NCBI GenBank assembly: GCA_963169105.1
Contig: OY720643.1
Span: 81,699,696-81,763,695 of the forward strand
DNA: 64,000 bases
DNA from: Ceriagrion tenellum
Taxonomy: Eukaryota > Arthropoda > Insecta > Odonata > Coenagrionidae
Direction of reading: 5' to 3'
Shown here: positions 1-11,934 of the stretch, in pieces
Layout of the letters: every line of letters begins with the position of its first letter
How positions within the stretch are numbered: position 1 is the first letter of the stretch
Program-made: the position numbers and the translations under genes
The notes under the pieces: generated by a model
Told to the model about the DNA's origin: nothing
Databases searched by the model: none
Seen by the model: the letters and a program-made list of their open reading frames with translations, nothing else

Positions 1-920
1 CTTTTTTTACGGGTCACTTGGCGCGTTTTCTTTTTCGCCTGGATAGGGAACCTCGCAAGAGGAAATGCTAAAAAAAATGCGTGCAGTAGCAACATAGTCC
101 GCTCTCGCAGAGAGGATGTGTAGTAGCGAGAGTATAAAATAATATAACGCGATATTTTTATGAACTCCATTTCGCTGCGGGGCACAAAACGGTTTACCAT
201 GCAGAGGAGGTAAAATATGCGACACTGCGACAAATCTAATGCCAGAGATTTCCGTGACACTGTGATGCATTCATGGTGAAATGCTAAAGACATCACATGG
301 GAAAAATCATAATCTGGATCATATGATGAATCACAAGTGAGGGTGTAATATTTTAAATGAGATGAATGAATGAAATGGGGAATATAATTAAGCTGGGCAC
401 CAACATTCACTATACTGCATGTAAAATTTATTTTCTGATAGCACACAACAGAAAAACACCCTCAACTGAATATCACTGGTTCCAAAACATAATTGCACAA
501 AAAACATAAAGTACTGAAATACACACGCGCAGGAAATAAATACCGTTTCACCAAGTATGATATTTATGAACTTTTCTATGGTCCACTAGGCTTATCACTC
601 CCCCCAAGCACAGAAAAAAAAACTCAATACAAAACACATACAATAAATAAATACCCCTAAATCAAATACAAAATATAAATGCACACAAATACCGTTCTCG
701 TTGGGTGTTGGCACTTTTAAATACTGATACCAATCAGTACTATTAAATACTGACTAGCTTGAGATTCCACCTCCGGTGGCAGTTAGGCCTGCGTTTGTAT
801 TTTACTCTCAAATAAAGATTCGCTTTCTTTTCCCCTTTCATTTTTTCTTCGCATTGGAATAACTTGATTGCAAATAGCCTAATTGAAAGAGTTGCTCAAT
901 TCACACCTTCCGTCGTCATA
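1..920. other. Intergenic sequence, no gene seen
   Basis: I see no gene here. Short ORFs exist on both strands but none resembles a known protein. The only small structure is a 7-bp hairpin at 722-739 (TACTGAT, loop ACCA, ATCAGTA) next to a repeated TTAAATACTGA word. The stretch 640-690 is A-rich. Confidence 0.6.
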
Positions 921-1735
921 ACTCTCGTGAGACCCCACTTAGAGTACGCCGCTAGTACATGGGACACTTACGAAGTAGGACTACTTTAAGATATAGATTG
1001 AATACAGCGGAGGGCAGCAAGGTTTGTTAAAAATTGCTATGATAAACATAGTAGTGTTACAAAATTGTGGATGGAATTAGGGAACCTCTATCCGATCGAA
1101 GGGAAAAAAAGAGGTTAAATCTTTTACGTAAATTTGATGTAGACTATTTTTTTCCAGAAGCTCAAAATATTTTGCTAGAGCCAAAGTATTATGGTTGGAA
1201 CGATCACAGGAATAAGATTAAGGAAATAGACTGCAGAACCTATAGATTTCATATGTCATTTTTTCCACGTACAATAAGGGATCATAATAGTTGTGATAGA
1301 TCAGCTCTAGGATACTGACTAGGTTAAATAGGTTTTTTCAGAAGCGCTCAATATCTTAGCATGAATTGTAGATACTGCTCAATATCTTAACATGAATTGT
1401 AGATATTAACTTTGCATGCAATCTCCGGCATGATATACTCCTGCATGTCTCAGTACCTTGTAGTGCTATTTATTAGTCGCATTAATGATACTAACCAGTA
1501 GTTATACCTTGAGTAGTGTGCTGCATGGTAGCATGTTCCTCTACGTATCACTCTCCTGGTTTGTGGTCTGACTGCGTTCCGTTGCCTTGCCTGCTTTTGG
1601 CCTGCGCCTGGCATTCGGGGGAACGTGCGTGGTTCTAATTTGAACTGGGATGATTTCTGCATGCCTGATGTGGAATCATCCCATGCCACTCACCCTAGTG
1701 GTGGCTTGCACGGTATTTCGTAGATGCAGATGTAA
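921..1735 (+). mobile_element. LINE-B2: 3' half of a CR1/L2-like non-LTR retrotransposon, decayed
   Basis: The + strand at about 925-1070 reads LVRPHLEYAASTWD and then QRRAARFVKNCYDKHS. This is the thumb region after the reverse transcriptase domain in CR1/L2-like LINEs. After a frame change the reading continues to about 1318 and includes FFPRTIRDHN, the usual C-terminal signature of this group, before a stop. The segment 1400-1735 is a 3' UTR shared with 16140-16510, and both end in a CCCTAGTGG-type block followed by GGCTTGCACG. The 5' end, endonuclease and catalytic reverse transcriptase are absent, as expected of a 5'-truncated insertion. In-frame stops and the frameshift make it non-functional. 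Clade placement rests on motif recognition only. Confidence 0.8.
1346..1407. repeat. Two tandem 31-bp units inside the LINE-B2 3' UTR
   Basis: Units 1346-1376 and 1377-1407 both begin GCTCAATATCTTA and contain CATGAATTGTAGATA. They differ at only a few positions. The homologous LINE-B2 3' UTR at 16.1-16.5 kb does not show this duplication, so it is probably a local replication-slippage event after insertion. Confidence 0.75.
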
Positions 1736-1859
1736 TTCAGCAAGCATTTTTCAGCTTGTGCCACAAACACAGTCCTCGACTTTACTCCGCACTCATAATC
1801 TCGCAAGAATTGTCCTGAACATTCGTAAACACGAACAAAAAAATACTTAAAATGAATCG

Positions 1860-2129
1860 GCAACAAAGCTCAAAGAGAAACGCGAATTTTACATTCAAAT
1901 TCTAAGACTCAAAATTTGCTCTTTTTGAAGCAAAACGAAAGTTAAAACAAAATATTCAAACCACTAATTGCCTTATTGTTAAATAAATATGTAATAAGAA
2001 GTCGAATTTTCTCGTTTTAACGCCTAAAAATTAAACACAATAAGACTTCTATTTATGCTCGCAAGGCATAATATTCAGCTTTGAAATACTAAAAAATTCT
2101 AGACCTATATTCTAAACCTCGAAAGTCAA
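1860..2129. other. AT-rich spacer, nothing recognised
   Basis: AT-rich sequence between the LINE-B2 end and the next SINE. I found no coding signal and no repeat relationship to the rest of the window. Confidence 0.5.
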
Positions 2130-2215
2130 ACTCAATCGGGCGGGGGTCGAACCCTTGATACACATGCTCCAGCGCAACCGCACTAGCCATTCCGCCACCC
2201 ACGCTCTGGCCATCT
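2130..2215 (-). mobile_element. tRNA-derived SINE head
   Basis: On the minus strand a tRNA-like block carries a box A candidate TGGCGGAATGG (plus coordinates 2187-2197) and a box B candidate GGTTCGACCCC (2143-2153). Their spacing is that of an internal RNA polymerase III promoter. The flanks do not form a convincing acceptor stem, so this is read as a SINE head or tRNA pseudogene, not a functional tRNA. I see no target duplication. Confidence 0.6.
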
Positions 2216-2810
2216 CAATCTTGCTTGACTTCTAATTCTCTATGCATAAATCAGGTGTTGCTAGTACTCGGTCACCTGTAACTTTTTTTGTATATTTCCG
2301 AAAATCGTCCACTATACGGCTCAAAACATAAACATCTATCGAAAAAAACTACTATAAACATCAACTCGTTCACTGCTACTCAAGTCTGCGCACGGCCAAC
2401 GCCCAAATACTATTATGATGATACCAGGCGAAAGTGAGTCGGATAATGATGCTTGTGCGGGGTTTTTGGCTATCCTTTCCCTCGAAGGTAGCCTGTTCTT
2501 GCTCGTTGCAGCGCCAATCCGACGTCTCCACCTCCTGTCTCAGCTGTGTGCATATGGGTCATCGCCTATTCCTTATGGCTACTTAGACTTCCCACTGCAC
2601 TATTAAAATATACTGGTTGTCGATCTCTATATTCGACGCATCAAAATCAATAAACACTTTCATCAGGTTCGTGCACCACAAGGCATTCCTCGTCAGGTAT
2701 TACGACGAGTTGCAATTCTGGGAAAACAATGCACACTTAGGCTGGCGGCCTTATAAAAGCGGCCGGCTGGTCTAATTGTAAACCTTCTTGAGGGTTTTGG
2801 TATGTTCAAG
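2216..2810. other. Intergenic sequence, no gene seen
   Basis: Unassigned sequence with a few short ORFs and no recognisable product. It ends at the inverted repeat at 2811. Confidence 0.5.
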
Positions 2811-3766
2811 CCATGAATATATATTATGGATTGTTATCTTGTCGTCAAAAACTGTTGTCCGTAAACAATTCCGTAAACAAACAACTTTTCGGAAAGTGGT
2901 GCCGCCTAGTGATGAAAGACGGAAGTTCAAATGTAAATACAGTCGATAGTTTGTAAATGAACACGTCGAACTGGTTTACCATGAATATACATGGGTTTTA
3001 TTAAAATTAATCATAATGCAGTGGAAAAAAAATGTAGTACTACACGCGGGACAAAATTATACACTTTTTTAATATCGTCCGGTCTACATATATATTTAAT
3101 TCCTCTCCAAATTTAATTCCACAAATGCACATTAACCTTCATAGCATCCATGTCAGAACTTCGTAAATATCGCTAGTGGAAATTTAATAATAATGCGAGG
3201 TGACTTCGTGAGTATTCCCAATGGCCATCATTGCAGTGTAGATAAAAAGGAATGCGACTTACCTTGAACAGATTCTTAATTTGCAATCCAAGTCTCCTAT
3301 TTTGGGTCCTCGTAGACGCATACCCTGTTGTGCAGCCTAATACGAAGCAAGTTCTGTTTAAACAAGCATTCTAAATTCTTTATATAAGCCGAACGGGCTT
3401 AATGCATTTAAATTAGAATCAGAGTTTGGCAAACATCGTCGTCAGCACACGATGGACGTTTCATAAACCTCTTACACATTTTCTGTAATAGATACTTACT
3501 TTATAGGATTTTCAAAGTAACTTTTCGATCACAAAAAAAGCAAGATATTATTCAAAGCATCGAGTAATTCATATCTCCTCGATTGTTATTGGACATTCAC
3601 CAGAGTCTCTCGTTAGCAACAATTAACTACGTCTATTTACAACAACAACTAAAAAGACTCTAATCGAAGTGGCGCCAAGGACTGAGTGAACTAAAAGTGG
3701 AAATTTAGGCAACACGTAGCCTAGGCAACAATGCCAAACATCTAAATCCATAATATATATTCATGG
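2811..3766. mobile_element. Candidate 956-bp non-autonomous DNA element with 22-bp terminal inverted repeats
   Basis: The left end 2811-2832 begins CCATGAATATATATTATGG and is an exact inverted copy of 3745-3766. Flanking hexamers are TTCAAG on the left and TTTAAG on the right, which could be an imperfect target duplication. The interior has no ORF of note. A related word, ACCATGAATATACATGGG, occurs inside at about 2979-2996. The terminal repeat is itself nearly palindromic and AT-rich, so a chance match is less unlikely than for an ordinary 22-mer. No superfamily can be assigned. Confidence 0.5.
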
Positions 3767-4555
3767 TTTAAGCATTTGCGTGTTTCCGGTGTCTGGAACA
3801 TTCTCGCTATTGTTGACGCTCTCACGCGGTGGACACGTGATGGGTTTTCTCGGCCATGTGCTCCCTATTATAGCAGAATGCGTACCATATAAATAATGAA
3901 ACATATGCTATACAATCATATAAATAGAATGAAATGTGTAATACTACTAAATGAAATGTTTAGAACGCGAATATACAACTTTAAGAACAGAAAAAAGATG
4001 GGTGGGAGCGGAAAGACGTTATAAGGTATATCGCATATCAAAACTGCTAGGCGTGAACAGAATGCTAAATGCAGAGGATAGAGGAGATAAGTAAGCGTCT
4101 GTGAGGGTACTCACTGACACTAAGGAGCTCAGAGGATTCAAGCTTGACCATAATCACCAGAAAAATTCAAATCGAGCGAGTTTCAGTAAGATATGGAGAA
4201 TATCAATTCAACCTCGAGCTACATATGAATGACTGATGGAAACGGCAAAATGAGAGGGAGGTTCTGAACTGATACCATATTTTCCTAAGGCGGGCAAAAG
4301 TTCCTATTTTACGCACTATTTGTATCTAAAACAAGTAAACGCAGCGTACCCCTTGGATACACCGTAAACATTCTCGCCACCTGTGTCCGCTTCCTTTTTC
4401 ATTTCCGTATTACCTGCGAGATACCACTTAGGGTGCTCGCAGGGTATTATGTAGCCGAAGATTCGAAAGCAGTTTGAAGGATGCAGCTGCTTGTGCGACT
4501 TTAATATCGTAAATATGGGAATTGTGAATCATTGAGAGCCCATTTAAATAACTTT
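3767..4555. other. Intergenic sequence with one LINE-B 3'-end remnant
   Basis: Mostly unassigned. At about 4408-4455 the plus strand reads CCACTTAGGGTGCTCGCAGG followed by GTATTATGTAG. This resembles the LINE-B 3' terminus in plus orientation and is probably a very short 5'-truncated copy. Confidence 0.45.
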
Positions 4556-4800
4556 TCATCTACATCTATATGTAATGATTACCCTGCAAGCCACTAGAAG
4601 AGTGTTTGGCAGGGAATGACTTATCACCAACATGAACTAAAGTAAAGAAATGTACTTCGACCAACAAGCACTACACTATCGGTATGCTACAAATGTTATA
4701 GAAACTACTAAAATTATCTGTAATGTAACTATATAAACGTGACAAAAGAGTCATGCAGGAACATACCGAACATGGTGCTATCACTACTTTTTTGAAGCTT
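4556..4800 (-). mobile_element. LINE-B3 3' end, truncated copy
   Basis: The plus strand starts TCTACATCTATATGTAATGA and then has ACCCTGCAAGCC and GTTTGGCAGGG, which is the reverse complement of a LINE-B terminus ending in an ATGTAG-rich tail. The body aligns by eye with the longer copies at 8262-8775 and 33890-34356, for example the block around the sequence CATGCAGGAA. No coding capacity is left. Orientation is inferred from the tail and from the related B1 copies that retain protein. Confidence 0.7.
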
Positions 4801-5151
4801 ATTTTTCAAGTAAGTCAAAAAAACTTTGCACCTCACTTAAGTGCGGTTATTTAGGTATACGATGGAGTTGGCCATGAATGTTGTTATGTAAATGATGCAA
4901 GAATACAACATTTTTCGACTAATTTGAAGTATTATTATGACTAAGTTTACGACGTGGAATTCGCAATAAAAGCAAAAATAGTGTTGTACACGTGTTATTT
5001 ATTCAGTATAATGCTTACTATTATATTTATTTGGAACTATCATAATAACATGAAACGATAATTTCTTCATTTATGAATAAATATATGCATTTATCACCGA
5101 ATAATTTCGACATATATGCAAAGTGCCATTAGGCTACGCGTTAAAATAGTA
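4801..5151. other. AT-rich spacer
   Basis: No gene or repeat recognised. The sequence is AT-rich up to the next LINE-B terminus. Confidence 0.5.
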
Positions 5152-5500
5152 TTTTTACACCTACATACCCCCCTCCGAGCCGCCGCATGGGCGTGCGGCA
5201 GGGGGCGTAGGGACACCAACCGTGTAAAGATGTGAGGGATAAGGTTTTGGGAGGTGAAATGGTGACGTGCATTATAGGAGTGCATTTAGTTAGGCTCAGT
5301 TTTTATTGTGATCGCTAATTGTGCGCGAAAAGAACGAGTTTTTTACTCATATGTTCGGCAATGTATCTCTCTTATTTAATTGCTTGTGTTAAACCAAGAG
5401 ACGTAGTGAGACATCATGACAATATTCGGTGTATCGCTCTGAAACACACCAGTTCTGAATTTCTCAAGCATAAAAGCTCAAGTATTAAATTGCCAAGAAA
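5152..5500 (-). mobile_element. LINE-B1 3' end, truncated copy
   Basis: The plus strand begins with a CTACATACC-like tail complement, then CCGCCGCATGGGCGTGCGGC and an AGGTGAAATGGTGACGTG block shared with 14.9, 17.9, 29.4 and 49.0 kb. Farther in, it matches the part of the 49-kb copy that encodes the last residues of the reverse transcriptase protein, around the FFPRTIRDH signature. Here that reading is broken. It is a decayed 3' fragment on the minus strand. Confidence 0.75.
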
Positions 5501-5929
5501 TCAAATCGGTATCATGTGTTGTAAACCTTTTTTCAATACATATTTTTCTTAAGTACTCCTTCACAAAGTTTTACGCAAAGCTGTACACAAACGAAAATCC
5601 CTCCAACCGCCTGAAATTCAATTATTTATAATAAATTGGATACCTGATATATCTATCCGAACTTACATCTAGCGGCAAATGTTTAAGGTGCATGCGTACC
5701 ATTCTAAAATGGGAGATGTTACATCAGCCTGTTCTTCAATTGGGGCATGAGAGAGGTCCAATCCGACAATGAACCAAGAAAATTGATTTTTTAATTTATT
5801 CATGGTCAATTTGAATGATCATCAGCAGTCATCAATTCTACGATTGATTCAATGCACCGCCCCTTTCATCTATTAGCTAACCAATTCAATCGTTTTTGAT
5901 TTCAGGTGCACCTCTCCACTCATCTAGCA
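5501..5929. other. Unassigned sequence
   Basis: No coding or repeat signal that I can support. Only short ORFs are present. Confidence 0.45.
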
Positions 5930-6258
5930 ATTACCAATTCATTTGTACGAAGTTCTTTGCATTGATGTCCTTCATAATCAGCCTCAAGTCCACAGTCACT
6001 AACTGCATCTCTGTTAAAACCTTTCAACTCCATGCTCGAAAATATTTTATGTCTCTCGATTCCTGTTGATTATGTTATTATACTGTTTTTGATTTTTTTC
6101 TGTTTTCATTTATGGTGCAATTAATTTTTTGACTAATTTTTCTTATATGCGAATGGAACTGAACTTACTTTATTTTTTACATCTTTCAATGTTTGTATTG
6201 TACTCTCGTAGGACTGAGAGTCCTTTTGTACATTGATCAAATAAATATCTATCTATCT
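5930..6258 (+). mobile_element. LINE 3' UTR ending in a (TCTA)n tail
   Basis: The segment ends with AATAAATATCTATCTATCTA preceded by GGACTGAGAGTCCTTTTGTA. A polyadenylation-like AATAAA followed directly by a short tetranucleotide tail is a common LINE 3' end. Upstream sequence to about 5930 is non-coding and its left boundary is uncertain. The clade cannot be told. Confidence 0.6.
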
Positions 6259-6810
6259 ATCAAGTATGCTATTCTCGGTCTTCCTAAGTGACTCTTCCCA
6301 TTCATTTCTCATCTCGTTATTTTGATAATTAAATTTGCTTCGTAAATACTAAAAAAATTTCAATACACTGTACAACCGGTTTCAATCGTTTTAGCATAAT
6401 AAGGTACAATAAGGTCTTTAAATTGGTGATTGACCATTATAATAATATATACTGCATTTTTTCACATTCAGAAAAAATATTGGAAAAAGTAATATCCAAT
6501 AAAAATCCACCACGGCCAATGGCTCTAATGTCTAGCAACCTCTGTTTCATTATTCAGCTCGCCAAACCTCAAATTTCTACTCCTCAAATCAATAAAATTT
6601 CAATGAAAATTGAACTGGCATTATCCAAATTTTTAACTTTCAGCCACAGTGGATGTATAACAGCAATATCAAAAATAAATGAGAAATCTCACAAAAATCT
6701 GTACATGGATATAAATCGCTTCAAACACCTCTAGAAATGTGTGGAGAAATCAAGAAACCACCTTCCTTCCCTTTGTAATAGTAATATGCTTTACAGTAGA
6801 GTGGCATAGT
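6259..6810. other. AT-rich spacer, no gene
   Basis: A frame of about 100 codons at 6423-6734 lacks an ATG at its start and shows no family motif. I regard it as chance. Confidence 0.45.
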
Positions 6811-7764
6811 ATATGGGCAAAAACGCCAATAAGGGCCGATTCCGCGGCCAGGTCCTTTTCAGCCCCAACCAAGGAAAAATTAGGCTCGGTATGATGGGGA
6901 TTGGCTCAAAGCGGTTATAGACATCCGATTTTTACAAGAATAATGAAAGAAGAGCCACCATTGAGAAGCTGCCTGACCAGAAACCAGGCGAAATATCCCC
7001 ACCGTGGCATGTCCAAAACATAAATTCCCAAATTTCCAGGGCATCCCGTAGACCCGAGCAATCCCCAAGCAATCCTGCATCATCACAATCCATTCTTCGG
7101 GTCCAAACCATGAACTTTTCCACAGTGAGACGGTCCCTGATGAGAAAAATGCCTTACTACCCTGCGATCGACGTTTGTCCTATATTAAAAAAAAATTGAC
7201 TGTTATAGAACCCCCCAGCTTGTACATGAAATAACTGCACTTTGTGGCTCCCTCTCTAGGCAGGAACTAATCTTCAAAGTGCCAAAATTCAAGAGTTTCG
7301 GTTGGCGCGTTCAATTCAAAATCCTCGCTCAAATTTCCACCAACTTTTTCAGTAGATTTTGTGTGGCCTATTAGAACACGTCCCCACCGTGGCAGGGCAG
7401 GATCGCGCATTAATTGAGTGAAAATTCCCAGAAAGTGAAAATTTACATTGTTTTATCGAGAACAAAGAACTGGTAAGCGGAATTTTCTTCACTATTTTTC
7501 CTTTAATTGCAAAGTCCATGTTAAAGCCGATTTGTCCCCACCGTGGATGTCCCCAACGTGGTACCAAAAAATGAGACCCTCATGTATCCTTGGCATAAAT
7601 TCCCCCCATATGTATGTCCCCTTGGCATATGTACCCCCGTCCATGAAAATAGATGGGTTTTGGCGCCAGTTACCGAATAGGCCGACTAACTCCGCGCCAG
7701 GCAGATTTTTTTTTTCAACATTTGCGCTGAGCAAATATTCCCTTGTTGGCGTTTTTGCCCATAT
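6811..7764. mobile_element. Candidate 954-bp non-autonomous DNA element with 23-bp inverted ends
   Basis: The left end 6811-6833 reads ATATGGGCAAAAACGCCAAT plus AAG and matches the reverse complement of 7742-7764 with one mismatch. If the element proper begins at GGGCAAAAACGCC, both sides are flanked by ATAT, a possible 4-bp target duplication. Inside, a TCCCCACCGTGG word occurs at 6996, 7381 and 7535, with a one-base variant TCCCCAACGTGG at 7550. The flank before the right end repeats the GGCCGA and GCGCCAG themes of the left subterminus. Overlapping ORFs of about 70-118 codons show no transposase motifs. Superfamily unknown. Confidence 0.6.
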
Positions 7765-7795
7765 CAGCATCACTATCACCATTCATACAGGAGGC

Positions 7796-8102
7796 TTGGG
7801 TTAGTATGGTGGATAGAGCTAATCATACGGGTGGTCAGGGTTCAAATACCTGCAGAGGGGGATATTTTTCAAAGGATACTCGATCTCTACTTGAGTGTCT
7901 TGTCAAGGGCACTTGAAGTACAGTACTCTGTCTGTCGGATGAGACGTTAAACCGTGGTTCCCTTGGCGCCTTTGGTTAAGAGCAGAATAATGCCGACGCC
8001 AGGTTTCTCTTCACTCTTCCTCCCTTACCTGTCCCCTATGGCGCAAATTACCTTAGCTGTCAGCAGCCTCCTCAAAATATCGAATCCAAATCCAATCCAT
8101 CA
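7796..8102 (+). mobile_element. SINE-N copy (tRNA head plus conserved central block)
   Basis: The 5' part is tRNA-like with box B GGTTCAAATACC at about 7839. A central block reads GTCGGATGAGACGTTAAACC, then the words TTGGCGCC and GGTTAAGAG. The 3' end finishes in a CCAATCCAATCC-like repeat. The whole length aligns with the minus-strand copy at 56540-56849. The GATGAGACGTTAAACC core recalls a conserved block found in several metazoan SINE families, which I believe is the Nin-DC domain; the name is from memory and unverified. No clear target duplication was found here. Confidence 0.8.
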
Positions 8103-8261
8103 TTAGTATAATATAAGCGTGTTACTACATGAATACTATGCGATACTGAGGAGTTTCGAGGTTCAAGCATGCTTAAACCTTGAATCCTGAGGTAACCAAC
8201 GTATAGCAATCGGTTTACTATGACCTAATGACACGAATAACTTGCGCGCCATCTACTATCT
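8103..8261. other. Short spacer
   Basis: It contains a small palindromic area around 8160-8190 (GGTTCAAGCATGCTTAAACC) of unknown meaning. Confidence 0.4.
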
Positions 8262-8775
8262 CTATACTTTAAAGGATGTATGGCAGGAGGTGAGTTATTA
8301 CTAACATGCCATATAATAAACAAATAACTGTTATAAAAATCCACGTCGCTATGAGTATGCTACCGATGCTACAGACACTGCCGAATTAATATATATAGAT
8401 TGGAACTACGTAAACGAGATGCAACAGTCATGCAGAGATCATGCAAGACGTGATGTTAGTACTACGTGGCGGATTAAGAGGATAGCATTGGGGAGCAAAT
8501 CAACAGATCAGATACACCATTTGTTGACTAACCTACTTCAAATCTCATTGGCAGCCACAATGACCTCTTAGCGATCGTGGAAAAAATGAAACTTTAAACC
8601 TATCTGATCGGCAGTATATTTCCCTAACTTAATTTTCATGATATGATCAACCGTAGTAAGCTGAAGTTTGTAAGATATAAAATAACTTCAACATAAAATT
8701 TACATAAACATTCACCCTAATTTTATACGATAGTCTCAAAGCGACGTCCATCCCAGTAGTCGAATGAGATCAGAG
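8262..8775 (-). mobile_element. LINE-B3 3' end, longer copy
   Basis: It aligns by eye with 33890-34356 over most of its length. Shared blocks include GATGTTAGTACTACGTG near 8450 and CCATCCCAGTAGT near 8750. The tail-proximal part (the GGCAGGAGG area at about 8281) corresponds to the GGCAGGG block of the other LINE-B ends. There is no protein reading left. Confidence 0.65.
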
Positions 8776-8994
8776 ACATTAAGGAGTCTATCATAACGGT
8801 CTTTTACAGATCTTGCTGAGCTCCTCTGCACGCGATTTAACATTATTTTAAATCATTATCATCACTCAAACATCTCAAGAGGATCCCAAGTTATATGGTA
8901 TTGATTTCAATAGATAGGAAGTTGTTTGATTGGTTATTTCTGCAGGTACTCGTCAACTGTGGTCGCTAGAGCCATAAATAATAGGTAAATAGAT

Positions 8995-9200
8995 TGATAT
9001 GAGGGGAATAGTTTAATTAATGGAGGAAGTGTGGAGAGAAACTCGGCGTCAGCGTTATCCTGCTCTTATCGAACGGACTTAAAGGGCTCAAAGTTCAAAG
9101 ACCCAACTGGCGGGTGGAGTATCTTACTTAAAGTGCTCTCCATAAGACATCCAATTGGGAATCGGGATACGATACTTGCAAAGTCCTGGCTAAGTTGTGA
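8995..9200 (-). mobile_element. SINE-N copy, degraded
   Basis: The order of blocks matches the minus-strand SINE-N at 56.5 kb: CTCGGCGTCAG, then TAAAGTGCTCTCCATAAG, then GGGAATCGG. The central GACGTTAA core is damaged and the tRNA head is not convincing. It is read as an old copy. Confidence 0.55.
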
Positions 9201-11934
9201 ATAACGATTGATACCCTAACCAGCCCCGAAATATTGCTGGGATTCCGAAATATTGCGGGGAACTTGCATTCCTTACTACTGTATGGAGACATGCCACAAG
9301 AAGTCATGTGGCTTGCATGTTGTACTCACTTGGGAAATTAGGGTAACTGGAAGTTACCAGCAGCATTTGGAGTGCATACTCGCAGACCGGCATCGTACAG
9401 TTCAAAATCGGGCTGGTAGTACAGACCTCATTAGGTATATCATTTTCTTCATCCGGCATTCATTTCCCACGAGCGATGCACATTGGTCTCATTGAAAGAA
9501 GTATTAGAGCACTCTGGAGAGGTCTCGTCCGCTCCCCGAATAAGCCAGTACGAACTCACATTTTACCCCACTAATACATTCCACTCTCCCAAAAAGAGAT
9601 ACTAAATCATCCCCCTATGCTATCCCAGTATTTTGCTAAAGTATAAGTGGTTTGGAGGGGGAGGGAGAGAGTAAACATTTAGTCGTAAATAATGCTGTAG
9701 AGGGCCCGCCGTGAGTTGTTTTGTTTGGATTCTTTAAGATCAAGTCGATAAGAGTAGGCTGGCTACCCGGTTTTACCCCAGCAAGAGTTTATGCATGTTT
9801 ATGCGTTATATATGCAGATCAATCTTTACTCGACTAGTCATTTTTTTGGAATCGAATCCTCGACATAATAACGCGAAGTGAGCAAAATAATATTTGAAAT
9901 GCCCTTCATAACAAGTCTCAAGCCCACTTTTTCGGATAATAGCCAGTTGGAGGAGCGACATACGTATTCTATAGTTATGGGACCCATAAGCCATGATAAC
10001 CGTTCAGTAAGTGTTGCAGAAACATTTGAAAAATTTATTGGTTTCATAACTTACGGCATGGAGTTATGAGTTTCATAAGTAGCAAGATGGCGGGTACGTA
10101 ATTAACAGCTTGGAGACTTAATTACTTGTACTTGATAAAAGAGTTGTTTTGAGGCAAATGACCAGTTTGTTTACTCATACCGACTAATTATTATGCTCAT
10201 TATCATTTATTGATAGGACAAACTTTCATGAATGTTATACGGTGGTAGAAAATTTGACTAAATATTCGAACCTATCAACTATTGGTGAATAAGTTATGTA
10301 ACTAGTAGATGTGTTCCAGCAACCTGAATATTTTTATGAGATCTGTTACACCATGGATCTCATAACTATTGATTCCATAGCTAAATGCTCTTTCAATTGG
10401 CCATGAATCAAGTTCGATACTTTCCGGTACTCATTAACAAGATAGTTAGTCAAGTAACCTCTGAGAATCGTAACGTTGATAAAGAATATCACGATATAGT
10501 TTTCCACTATGAGTGAACTCTAATGACGACGTTGCTACGCCAAAACTGTTCGGTTTACTCTAAACAGCGTTCAAAATTACCGAGAGACCTATTACATATC
10601 TATACTGTAATAGTAGGAGAATGATGCTAATCGTAATTAGGGGATTTAAAACGTAAAAAATATAACGTGTTCAACCATAATAATTTTTTAATCTTCTTTT
10701 ACTTCACTTAGTCCGAATCGAATGCTGGGAAAATAAATTTTAAGCATTCTCGTGTAAATATTTTAATCCTCGAAATATTATTTGTATTAACTATATTTTT
10801 AAGTCATAAAATGAAACATTTTGTCTTTAATTTGTGCATTCGTTCCTAATCTTTCTCAAAATCGGCCTTAGAATTTCTCATGAACTCCAATTTGGTTCTT
10901 GAACGATCCAAAGTCCAATGACCTTCTCGTGAATAAAACTTCAAGATATGACTCTCATCAAAATATTAAGACCGTTTTCGATATAAAGTTAACGCATATA
11001 GATACACGCAATTATAGCATAATCTAATGGTATAACATATGTTTGCCTGAGAGTGTATATTCAGCATACCGGAACCATCAGTTTAAGTTCTGTTATGGTT
11101 TTTTTCCATACATCGCCTCCAGGAGAGGTTTTCGCTTTTTTCCGTTCGTCAAATTCCTTTTCCTCTCTTTTTTGGGTTCCTGAAATTTTATTATTTCCAT
11201 TTGCGGGGGCAGCCAGCTCGAATTCATGAATGCCCTCCCACCAACACCAGAGCTCGCCATTAGGGTGCGCTAGAGCCGAGTGAACTGTACGTGCATTCTC
11301 GAATACACTTATGAAAGGCGAGCGTTGCATTTTGGTTTTTTCGTTTCGATCGAACGTGTACATTCATGCATACACTGACAAACACAGGCAGAGAGAGGGA
11401 GAGGCGTATACGTTCGTGTATATATACATGGGTTTCGTATGCTGCTGCCGGAATCCTCTCTCGTCGGTCGAGCCACGAGGTATTTTTACGGGCAGCGCGA
11501 TTCGCGCGTTTTCCCCATCGCCCCTAGAGCCTCAGGGCGGGGAAACATGTTAACTCCATCCTACCCACCACCGCCTCTCCAAACCTCTCCTTTTCATTCC
11601 ATCATCCATCTCACCCTCTCTCTCTCTGTGCTCTTCCTCATGGGTACACCTCTCCTTTAAGGTGGTCGGAGCATTTTTCATCTCTGTACAGATTTGTGCG
11701 TTTAACTTTGCCTGAGTAAATTCCATTAGCATTATATATATAAAAATAATGTTCATTCATACATAAAATATTAAATTTCTTACCGAGATCTTGGCTATTT
11801 AGAGCTATTTTTACTCTGTCTCATGGAAATTGACATAATTTTCGTAATAACTCGGTTAATTATGAACAAATATTGCCCTAAACGCATAACAATACATTTC
11901 ATATAATTATAATGATTGATAACTAATTTCAACA
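9201..11934. other. Long unassigned stretch, with a GC-richer block at about 11180-11680
   Basis: I see no gene in these 2.7 kb. A minus-strand-type box B word (GGAATCGAATCC at about 9848) may be a SINE remnant. The block 11180-11680 is richer in G+C and CpG than its surroundings and ends in a CT-rich run (11570-11640). It could be a promoter, an exon or an old repeat; nothing in it decides between these. Confidence 0.4.

Noticed and set aside
7796..8109. TTAGTAT at 7801 and 8103 as target duplication of SINE-N
   Set aside because: The left TTAGTAT corresponds to the tRNA head of the SINE itself when aligned with the 56.6-kb copy, so the match is probably chance.
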